NCBI GenBank assembly: GCA_035713725.1
Contig: DASTMZ010000104.1
Location: 1 to 6,118 of the forward strand
Source: DASQPR01 sp035713725
GTDB lineage: Bacteria; Actinomycetota; Actinomycetes; Mycobacteriales; Micromonosporaceae
Length of the DNA: 6,118 bases
Direction of reading: 5' to 3'
In this document: piece after piece, positions 1 to 5,762 of the stretch
Layout of the letters: each line of letters begins with the position of its first letter
Numbering within the stretch: the first letter of the stretch is position 1
Position numbers and translations under genes: made by a program
The notes under the pieces: model-generated
What the model was told of the DNA's origin: nothing
Databases searched by the model: none
The model's input: the letters and a program-made list of their open reading frames with translations, nothing else

Positions 1-813
1 GGTACGACGACGATCGTCTTCGCGATCACCGAGCCGGAGGCCGGATCGAACTTCCATCGGCTCGGCACCACCGCGCGCCGTGACGGGACACACTGGGTGC
101 TGACCGGCCGGAAGTGCTTCATCTCCGGTGTGGACGAGGCCGAGTTCGTCCTCGTCGTGGCGCGGTTGGCCGACGAAGCGACCGGCCGGCTGGCGCCGGC
201 ACTGTTCATCGTGCCGACCGATGCGCCCGGCCTCGAAAAGTCACGGCTCGACATGGAGATCGTGTCGCCGGAGAACCAATGGCTGCTCTACCTCGACGAC
301 GTACGCCTGCCGGCCGATGCGCTTGTCGGCGATGTCGCGACCGGACTGCCGGCGCTATTTTCCGGGCTGAATCCGGAGCGCATCACGGTGGCGGCGATGG
401 GCATGGGCACCGGACGCTACGCGTTGTCACGCGCCGCGTCCTACGCGGCGAGCCGGTCGGTGTGGGGCCGGACGATCGGCAGCCATCAGGGCGTCGCACA
501 TCCGCTTGCGCATGCGCAGATCCAGGTGGAGCTGGCGAAGATGGCGATCTACCGGGCCGCGGCACTCTACGACGCTGGCCGAGACGTCGAGGCGGGCGTC
601 GCAGCGAACATCGCGAAATACGCGTCCTCGGAGGCGGCAGCGCTCGCCGTCGACACCGCCATCCAGGTGCACGGCGGTAACGGCATGACGACCGAGTACG
701 GCGTCGCGACGCTGCTCGGCGGCGTACGAGCCGGACGCCTCGCGCCGGTGTCACGCGAGATGATTCTGAGCTTCGTCGCGCAACACGTGCTCGGCCAAGA
801 AAAGAGTTATTGA
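1..813 (+). CDS. Acyl-CoA dehydrogenase, C-terminal 270 residues (5' end outside window)
   Basis: This is an FAD flavoenzyme expected to oxidise an acyl-CoA to the 2-enoyl-CoA in the cytoplasm, passing electrons to ETF. The frame is open from base 1, so the gene starts upstream; about 110-130 residues are missing relative to the usual 380-400. Visible family landmarks, numbered from the first visible codon, are the flavin-contact motif ITEPEAGSN (9-17), a W-x-L-x-G-x-K-like beta-domain segment, SRSVWGRTIGSHQG (151-164) for FAD at the dimer interface, and QVHGGNGMTTEYG near 222-234. The end reads APVSREMILSFVAQH. There, the position matching the Glu of the MCAD-type 'EGTSE' motif is Pro249, while Glu126 in LNPERI matches the isovaleryl/long-chain-type catalytic Glu. 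The first in-frame GTG/ATG inside the window is not the real start. The acyl substrate cannot be read from the sequence. It converges on the kinase operon and no functional link is evident. Confidence 0.93.
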   Translation, partial: GTTTIVFAITEPEAGSNFHRLGTTARRDGTHWVLTGRKCFISGVDEAEFVLVVARLADEATGRLAPALFIVPTDAPGLEKSRLDMEIVSPENQWLLYLDDVRLPADALVGDVATGLPALFSGLNPERITVAAMGMGTGRYALSRAASYAASRSVWGRTIGSHQGVAHPLAHAQIQVELAKMAIYRAAALYDAGRDVEAGVAANIAKYASSEAAALAVDTAIQVHGGNGMTTEYGVATLLGGVRAGRLAPVSREMILSFVAQHVLGQEKSY

Positions 814-816
814 GGG

Positions 817-896
817 CTCTTCGCTAGCCAAAGCGCCTGGACCTCCGGTCGGCGCACTCTTCGCTAGCTCAAGCGCCTGGACCGTTGGTCGGCGCA
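817..896. repeat. Two tandem 40-bp units, each able to form a bulged hairpin
   Basis: Units at 817-856 and 857-896 directly abut and match at 35 of 40 positions. Each contains GCGCC-TG-GACC-NNN-GGTC-GGCGC: a 5-bp stem, a 2-nt TG bulge, a 4-bp stem and a 3-nt loop (833-855 and 873-895). Three of the five differences are exactly the loop (TCC versus GTT). The other two (829-830 versus 869-870) lie outside the stem, so all stem bases are conserved. Both units also carry the palindrome GCTAGC. They lie 3 nt after the acyl-CoA dehydrogenase stop, between two convergent genes. A transcription-end or RNA-stability role, or membership of a dispersed intergenic repeat family, are both possible. No T-tract follows either unit. 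Confidence 0.85.
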
Positions 897-905
897 CCGT
901 CCCTG

Positions 906-923
906 AACGTGATCGGTCACGTT
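906..923 (+). terminator. Perfect 7-bp hairpin between convergent genes, candidate terminator
   Basis: AACGTGA (906-912), a TCGG loop (913-916) and TCACGTT (917-923) form a perfect inverted repeat. On the plus strand it is followed by a fairly T-rich stretch (about 924-937), which would suit termination of the acyl-CoA dehydrogenase transcript. On the minus strand the stem contains the last codon and the TGA stop of the kinase (919-917), and no T-rich tract follows. I therefore favour a plus-strand terminator with possible two-way use. The function is inferred from structure and position only. Confidence 0.42.
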
Positions 924-1840
924 TCGGTTGTTGGGTTCCAGGCGACGGTGGGCGTGTCGTCCTCGCCATCACGCGGGTTGACCGTGAACACGGACGTGGT
1001 CGAGGTGCCGAGCGACTCCTCGGATAGCGCATCGAGCGCGTCGCGCAATCGGTCTGCCGTCGGTCGCAGCGCGACGTCGTTGGTCATGCCGGTGCGCAAC
1101 ACGTCGAGGAGAACCTTGCCCACTCCGGAAACGTCGGGGATCGGCTGGTCGAACAGTTCGATGAGGGTACGAACGCTCGGCATGCTGTCGTCCGACCAGC
1201 GCGGCGGGCGGCCGCGAAGCATCGCGTAGAGCGACGCGCAAAGTGAGTAGACGTCGGCCGCGGCGGACGGCTTCGTACCGTAGCGGAACAGCTCTGGCGC
1301 CGCGTACGCCGGCGTCAACACGTCCATCGCATATGACGTCTCGCGCGTCTCGGACAGCACGGCAAGTCCGAAGTCGGCGAGCGCCGGTTCGCCGAACCGG
1401 GAGTAGAGGATGTTGGCCGGCTTCACGTCACGGTGCAACACGCCGCGCGCGTGTGCGTCGGAGAGCGCATCGGCAATCTTGACGCCGACATCGCGTACCT
1501 CGACCGGTTGCAGCGGCGCGACCACCATCCGCTCGGCGTACGTCCCGGCGCACAACTCCATGATCAGGTACGGATGCCCATCGGCCGTCACGCCCGCGTC
1601 GAACAGGTCGACCACGTGCGGGTGACCCGACATCTCGCCGGCGGCGTGCGCCTCGCGAAGGAACCGTCGTTGATCGCGTTCGTCATCGAGCGTGCTGTGC
1701 TCCACTTTCACCGCGACCGGTCGACCGACCGACTCCTGCCGAGCTCGGTAGACGGTCGCGTATCCGCCGCGCGCGAGCACCGTCAGGCCGGTCAGTCCCG
1801 GCACGACGGGCAGTCGAGGTGACTGCGGGGGCGCGTCCAC
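917..1840 (-). CDS. Soluble PknK-like Ser/Thr protein kinase, 307 residues
   Basis: This is a eukaryotic-like (Hanks-type) protein kinase that should phosphorylate Ser/Thr on cytoplasmic proteins and itself. Motifs: glycine loop LARGGYATV (22-30), ATP-anchoring Lys45 in VAVKV, helix-C Glu63, catalytic loop HRDVKPAN (136-143) with base Asp138, DFG (156-158), P+1/APE segment TPAYAAPE (176-183), helix-F Asp196 and a late Arg259. All key catalytic residues are present. The glycine loop is unusual, with Ala at the first and third glycine positions. The activation segment offers Ser163, Thr165, Thr168 and Ser169. There is no hydrophobic membrane segment and no PASTA or other sensor domain. After the kinase fold (about residue 272) comes a flexible Thr/Ser-rich acidic tail containing DDTPTVAW. 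The sequence resembles the kinase part of PknK-type proteins. The start is GTG, 10 nt after the stop of the cyclase-ATPase gene, with no clear Shine-Dalgarno sequence, so translation is probably coupled. An internal GTG at codon 13 is a less likely start. Confidence 0.93.
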   Translation of the reverse strand: MDAPPQSPRLPVVPGLTGLTVLARGGYATVYRARQESVGRPVAVKVEHSTLDDERDQRRFLREAHAAGEMSGHPHVVDLFDAGVTADGHPYLIMELCAGTYAERMVVAPLQPVEVRDVGVKIADALSDAHARGVLHRDVKPANILYSRFGEPALADFGLAVLSETRETSYAMDVLTPAYAAPELFRYGTKPSAAADVYSLCASLYAMLRGRPPRWSDDSMPSVRTLIELFDQPIPDVSGVGKVLLDVLRTGMTNDVALRPTADRLRDALDALSEESLGTSTTSVFTVNPRDGEDDTPTVAWNPTTET

Positions 1841-1861
1841 GGCTACGAAACTAACGTAGCC
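1841..1861 (-). promoter_or_regulatory. Inverted repeat at the cyclase-kinase junction, touching the kinase start
   Basis: GGCTACG (1841-1847), a 7-nt spacer (1848-1854) and CGTAGCC (1855-1861) form a perfect 7-bp stem. In the minus-strand mRNA the TAG stop of the cyclase gene (1853-1851) lies in the loop, and the 3' arm ends immediately before the kinase GTG at 1840. No Shine-Dalgarno sequence is visible here. A ribosome finishing the upstream gene would cover the loop and open the stem, which fits translational coupling. An attenuator or protein-binding site is also possible. The structure is seen directly; the role is inferred. Confidence 0.55.
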
Positions 1862-4800
1862 CGGTCACACTTTGGTGACCCGCCGCCTCGTCGCCGGTAG
1901 CCTCGTCGCCGGTAGCCTCGTCGCCCGACACCTCGGTGAGCGCGCGGAGAAGATCGTCACTCGCCGCCCGCTCGCTGCGCTGCTCCGTGGCGTACGCCGA
2001 CTTCGCCGCTTCACCGGCAGCGAGGCGAGCGGCATCGAGCGAACCGGCACGCGCGAGCGCACGCGCGAGCACTCGGTGGGCGGCGCTGTGGCTGCGGGCG
2101 TCCTCGCCGGGCGCGAGCAATGCCCGGCCGGCCCACTCGACGGCCTCGTCAATGCGATCCGCCGCGATGAGCGCGGCCGCGTAGGCGGCCACCGCGTGCC
2201 TTCGCGCGAGCAACATGGACGGTTCGTCGCTGGCGTACGCCGCCGGTTCGAGGTGGTGCAGCGCCGCATCCACGTCACCCGTCGCGAGCCGGGCCAGCCC
2301 GAGCAGCACGCGTGGTCCGACCCGCGCCGCGTCCAACACGTTGTGCGCACCGGCCGCGTTGAGCACCGCGCGCGCGTCCGCCTCCGCCGCTGCCGCGTCG
2401 CCGCGATCGAGTTGGACGAAGCCGCGGATAGTGCGCGACATCCCGACAAGCAACGGATGGCCGGTGCGATCGCCGTATTCGAGCGCCTCGGAAAGCAGGT
2501 CCAGCGCGTGCTCGGACTCCGCGAGTCCGCGCGCGACGATGCCGCGTACCACTAATGCGAAGCCCCGCCCCCAGTCGTCCGAGGTCGCCGCGAAGTCGCC
2601 GTACGCGCGCCGGGCCGACCGGTCGGCGTTTGCGAGGTCCCCGAGTTCGGCTGCCGCGTATGCGTCCACGGCACGAAGCGTCGCAACCGCCCACTGGTCG
2701 CCGACCCGCTCACCGAACGGCAGGAACACCTGCGCGAGCCGTCGCGAGTCGGTGAGACGTCCGGCGAGCAGGCGCGCGAACGCGGTCGTACCCCGCAGCC
2801 ACGCCCGACCAACCGGATCGTGCCGCTCGGCGAACAGTCGCGCCGCCACGGCGAGCGTCGCGTCCGCGCCCGCGAAGTCGCCGCGGGTCGTCGCGACCCA
2901 GGCCAGGTCCTGTAGTGACCACGCCTGACTGCGCGAGTCGCCGTCGTCGAGCGCGACCCGATAGGCCTGCGCCATCCAGCTGCCCGCCTCCGCCAGGTGG
3001 CCGCCGAGGAAGTCGGCCATCCCGAGCCGTCGCATGGCCTCGGCGCGGACGTTCGGGTGACTGCTAGATGTGCCGACGTCGAGCGCCTCGTGCCAACTCG
3101 ACACCGCGCGTGCGCCGTCGCCCTTGAGCCGGTACGCCCGTCCGGCGAGCAGCAAAGCGCAAGCGCGGTGGTAGTCGTCGTCGCCGGCGTCCGTGATCAG
3201 CTTCTCCGCCTGCTCCAATGCGCTGTCCGGCCGGCCGAGCTGAAGCAGCGCCCGGGCATAGACGAGACGGTCGGCGAGTGGCAAGCCGCCGGCGGTGAGC
3301 GCGGCCGCTCGCTCGGCGTAGCGCACCGCCTGCGCCGGCTCTCCGGACGTGATGGCGCGCCGAGCCGAGCGCCCGAGCGCCGCGATGCCAAGCGGGCACA
3401 CCGATCGCGCCTGCGAATCGGGGCGCAGCCCGACCGCGTTCGCGAGAGTCTCGGCACGTTCCACGTGTTCGGCGATGAACGCATCCGCGGTCGCCGCGGG
3501 CATGCGATCCGGCGGCGGCGTCGTGCCGGCCCACTCGGCGAGGAACGCATGGCGGTCCGCGAGATCCGCCTTGCCGATGCCGGCGTACGCGGCCTCGCGC
3601 AACAGGGGCGTCACGAAGGCGTACCCACCTCGCACGCGACGCAGCATGCGACGCGACAGCAACTCCTCGACGGCGCGTTCGAAGTCCTCGACGGCTCCTG
3701 CAATCGCCCGACCGGGGCGGCCATCGCGGCGCTCGCGCAACGCCTCGAGCGCACCGGCCGGTACGGTGTCGCCGACCACCGCGGCATCGCGCAGTACGGA
3801 CCGCGGGTCACCCGGAAGTGCGTCGATCCGCGCGGCGAGTACGGCGGCCAGGTCGCGCGACAGGAGCCGACCGCCGAGCGAACCGGCCGTTAGTCGCCAG
3901 ACGGTCGCGCCCGCTGCCGGCGACCCACCGCGCGCAAGTCCGCCGTCGAGTGCCGGTCGACCGGCGCCGGCTTCTGCCGAGGTCAGCGCACCGCGCTCCA
4001 TCAGCAACGTGACGAGTTCGGCGAGGTAGAACGGGTTGCCCTGCGCCGTGATGAGCAGGCGGTCCGAGTCGGCCTGCGGCAGTCGGCCACCACCGAGGTA
4101 GGTGGACAGCAGGCGGGTGGCGTCCGCGCCCCGCAGCGCGGGCAGGCTCGCGACCTCCGCGTCCGCGACCCGGGTCAGCGCGCCAGCGGTTCGCACCAGC
4201 TCCGGCCGGCCGAGCAGCAGGACGAGCACCGCACCTTCGAGTCGGGACAGTGTGGCGCCGAGCGCGTCGATCGTCTCCGGCGGCGCGTCGTGCAGGTCGT
4301 CCACGACAACCAGCAGCGGACTCTGCCTGGCCAGTGCGGACAGCAGCATGGCCACCGCGTTGGGTACGGCCTCGAAGTCCACGCCTTCGTGCTGCACGGC
4401 CGCGCCCCACGGCGCCTGGCCGGCGCTCGGCGGATCCGATCGCGATCCGTCGGACAAACGCGTCGTGTCGTTCGCTCCGCCCCTGTCGCCTCGGTCGGCA
4501 CCGGTTCGGTCCGGTAGTTCGGCGCTGCCGCGGTCGTTATCCGCGCCGAGGGCCTCGTCGCGGAGCGCGTCGTCGGCGTCGGACTCGACGGCAATACGGT
4601 CACCGTCCGCCGCGCCGGTCAGGTCGGCGACACCGGTGACGTCCGGTTCCCGTACCGGGTCGGGCGCACCGACCGCCATCGTCAGCAGGTCGATGGCGGC
4701 CCGCATCGCACCAGTCGTCGGCCAACCGAACCGTGTCGCCAACCGGGTCAGCCGGTCGTCGACCTGTGCACGGGTGACCGTCGCGCCATCACTGCGTACC

Positions 4801-5762
4801 CCGATCGCGGCCCGTACCAAGTCGATCAGCGGCGCGAGCCGGCGCCGATCGCCGTACGCCGCGCATGCGACCGCAAGCACCTGCGTTCGTGCGCCCGCCG
4901 CGAACCGTGGCGACGTCACGTCGTACCCGGTCGCGAACCGCTCGACCTGCGCGGCGAACCGTGTCTTGCCCAGGCCGGCTTCGCCGGTCAGCAACAGCAC
5001 CCGCGGTTCGCCTCGGTCGTCGACCTCGGCAAGACGGCTCGCGACCCAGGCGACTTCGGCCTCGCGACCGACGAACGGCGCCTCGTCGCCCATGCCGGCC
5101 CGGGTGCCCGGCGCGTCAAGCATGCCGAGCAGTTCGTAGCTATCCACCGGGGCTCGCTTGCCCTTGAGGCGCAACGGTCGCAGCTGGCGCCACGATGCGA
5201 CGCGCCGCGTCGAACTCGCGGTGCTCTCGCCGGCGTAGATGGCGCCGATCGCGGCCGCGTCCGCCAGCCGCGCAGCGGTGTTGACCGCGTCGCCGATCAC
5301 CGTGTATTCGAGGCCGGCCTGGATCCCGGCGACCACGTCGCCGGTGTTCAGCCCGACCCGAAGACCGGCCGGCGCACTGCCGCCGCGCTCGTCGTCGAGC
5401 ACGCGCCGCACCGCGCGCTGCATCGACAGCGCGGCGCGCACGGCGCGCTCGGCGTCGTCCTCGTGCGCGACCGGCGCCCCGAACACCGCCATGATGCCGT
5501 CGCCGGTGAGCTTGTCCACGTGGCCACCGAACGTCTTGACGGCGCCAGCGAGCGCCGCCATCACGCGGTCGGTCACCGCGCCGACGCGCTCCGGGTCGAG
5601 GTCCTCGGCCCACGCGGTGAAGTCGGAGAGGTCTCCGAAAAGCACGGTGACCACGCGACGCTCGGCGGCTGGCAATGGCGCCGTGGTTGCCAACGGCGTA
5701 CCGCAGTTGTGGCAGAAGTTGGCGCCGGGCACAGCCACCGTGCCACAGACCGGACACGTCAC
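1851..5762 (-). CDS. Zinc ribbon / class III adenylate cyclase / STAND-type ATPase / TPR-like signalling protein, 1303 residues
   Basis: This predicted cytoplasmic protein makes cAMP under control of an ATP-binding switch. Domains in order: a zinc ribbon with Cys3, Cys6, Cys17 and Cys20; a class III cyclase homology domain at about 36-212; a STAND/AAA_16-like ATPase at about 228-590 with Walker A GEAGLGKT (260-267), Walker B LLVVVDDLHDA (483-493) and a later GNPFYLAEL motif (575-583); a winged-helix-like region (about 655-730); and a helical, Ala/Leu-rich TPR-like region (about 800-1270). Cyclase residues present are metal-binding Asp44 and Asp88, adenine-selecting Lys84 and Thr154, and transition-state Asn161 and Arg165, so an active homodimeric adenylate cyclase is likely. 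Oddities are an acidic, disordered-looking stretch between Walker A and B (about 368-450) and three GDEAT/A repeats at 1281-1295. No C-terminal LuxR-type DNA-binding domain is present. The GTG start has AGGA 6 nt upstream and puts the zinc ribbon at the extreme N-terminus; it overlaps the hydrolase stop. The activating ligand is unknown. Confidence 0.92.
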   Translation of the reverse strand: MTCPVCGTVAVPGANFCHNCGTPLATTAPLPAAERRVVTVLFGDLSDFTAWAEDLDPERVGAVTDRVMAALAGAVKTFGGHVDKLTGDGIMAVFGAPVAHEDDAERAVRAALSMQRAVRRVLDDERGGSAPAGLRVGLNTGDVVAGIQAGLEYTVIGDAVNTAARLADAAAIGAIYAGESTASSTRRVASWRQLRPLRLKGKRAPVDSYELLGMLDAPGTRAGMGDEAPFVGREAEVAWVASRLAEVDDRGEPRVLLLTGEAGLGKTRFAAQVERFATGYDVTSPRFAAGARTQVLAVACAAYGDRRRLAPLIDLVRAAIGVRSDGATVTRAQVDDRLTRLATRFGWPTTGAMRAAIDLLTMAVGAPDPVREPDVTGVADLTGAADGDRIAVESDADDALRDEALGADNDRGSAELPDRTGADRGDRGGANDTTRLSDGSRSDPPSAGQAPWGAAVQHEGVDFEAVPNAVAMLLSALARQSPLLVVVDDLHDAPPETIDALGATLSRLEGAVLVLLLGRPELVRTAGALTRVADAEVASLPALRGADATRLLSTYLGGGRLPQADSDRLLITAQGNPFYLAELVTLLMERGALTSAEAGAGRPALDGGLARGGSPAAGATVWRLTAGSLGGRLLSRDLAAVLAARIDALPGDPRSVLRDAAVVGDTVPAGALEALRERRDGRPGRAIAGAVEDFERAVEELLSRRMLRRVRGGYAFVTPLLREAAYAGIGKADLADRHAFLAEWAGTTPPPDRMPAATADAFIAEHVERAETLANAVGLRPDSQARSVCPLGIAALGRSARRAITSGEPAQAVRYAERAAALTAGGLPLADRLVYARALLQLGRPDSALEQAEKLITDAGDDDYHRACALLLAGRAYRLKGDGARAVSSWHEALDVGTSSSHPNVRAEAMRRLGMADFLGGHLAEAGSWMAQAYRVALDDGDSRSQAWSLQDLAWVATTRGDFAGADATLAVAARLFAERHDPVGRAWLRGTTAFARLLAGRLTDSRRLAQVFLPFGERVGDQWAVATLRAVDAYAAAELGDLANADRSARRAYGDFAATSDDWGRGFALVVRGIVARGLAESEHALDLLSEALEYGDRTGHPLLVGMSRTIRGFVQLDRGDAAAAEADARAVLNAAGAHNVLDAARVGPRVLLGLARLATGDVDAALHHLEPAAYASDEPSMLLARRHAVAAYAAALIAADRIDEAVEWAGRALLAPGEDARSHSAAHRVLARALARAGSLDAARLAAGEAAKSAYATEQRSERAASDDLLRALTEVSGDEATGDEATGDEAAGHQSVTGLR
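1886..1925 (-). repeat. 15-bp in-frame tandem repeat near the 3' end of the cyclase gene
   Basis: Two identical 15-bp units (1886-1900 and 1901-1915) and the first 10 bases of a third (1916-1925) encode consecutive GDEAT/GDEAT/GDEAA pentapeptides, residues 1281-1295, just before the C-terminus. The unit length is a multiple of three, so copy-number changes would lengthen or shorten the acidic tail without a frameshift. The identity of the copies at the DNA level suggests recent duplication by slippage. Confidence 0.85.
4413..4661 (-). other. Segment encoding an acidic low-complexity insert in the ATPase domain
   Basis: These codons (residues 368-450 of the cyclase-ATPase protein) contain 17 Asp, 4 Glu, 9 Arg and no Lys, are rich in Gly, Ala, Ser and Thr, and have few bulky hydrophobic residues. 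The segment lies between the Walker A and Walker B motifs, which are about 220 residues apart, roughly twice the spacing usual for AAA_16/STAND ATPases. The reading frame continues cleanly through it, so it looks like a real disordered insert and not a frameshift. Confidence 0.65.
5759..5762 (-). promoter_or_regulatory. GTGA stop/start overlap coupling hydrolase and cyclase genes
   Basis: The cyclase start GTG (5762-5760) and the hydrolase stop TGA (5761-5759) share bases. This overlap is typical of translational coupling by a re-initiating ribosome and places both genes on one transcript. Confidence 0.85.

Noticed and set aside
817..896. CRISPR array
   Set aside because: There are only two directly adjacent units with no spacers, and the differences fall in hairpin loops.
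751..1032. Minus-strand open frame across the intergenic hairpins
   Set aside because: It overlaps the ends of both convergent genes in other frames, and no protein family or ribosome-binding site supports it.
1860..1930. Frameshift or degraded end of the cyclase gene at the GDEAT repeats
   Set aside because: The repeat unit is a multiple of three, and the frame continues to a stop immediately before the kinase gene.
1851..2300. Possible LuxR-type DNA-binding domain at the C-terminus of the large protein
   Set aside because: Many ATPase/TPR regulators end in one, but here the last residues are an acidic repeat tail with no helix-turn-helix signature, so I do not call it a transcription factor.
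2997..3893. Plus-strand open frame of 298 codons opposite the TPR region
   Set aside because: It is antisense to the same gene, Arg-rich and without motifs. It is a codon-bias artefact.
4102..5139. Long plus-strand open frame (345 codons) opposite the ATPase region
   Set aside because: It lies wholly antisense to the well-supported cyclase-ATPase gene. Its translation is Ser/Arg/Ala-rich with no recognisable domain, as expected from a high-GC shadow frame.
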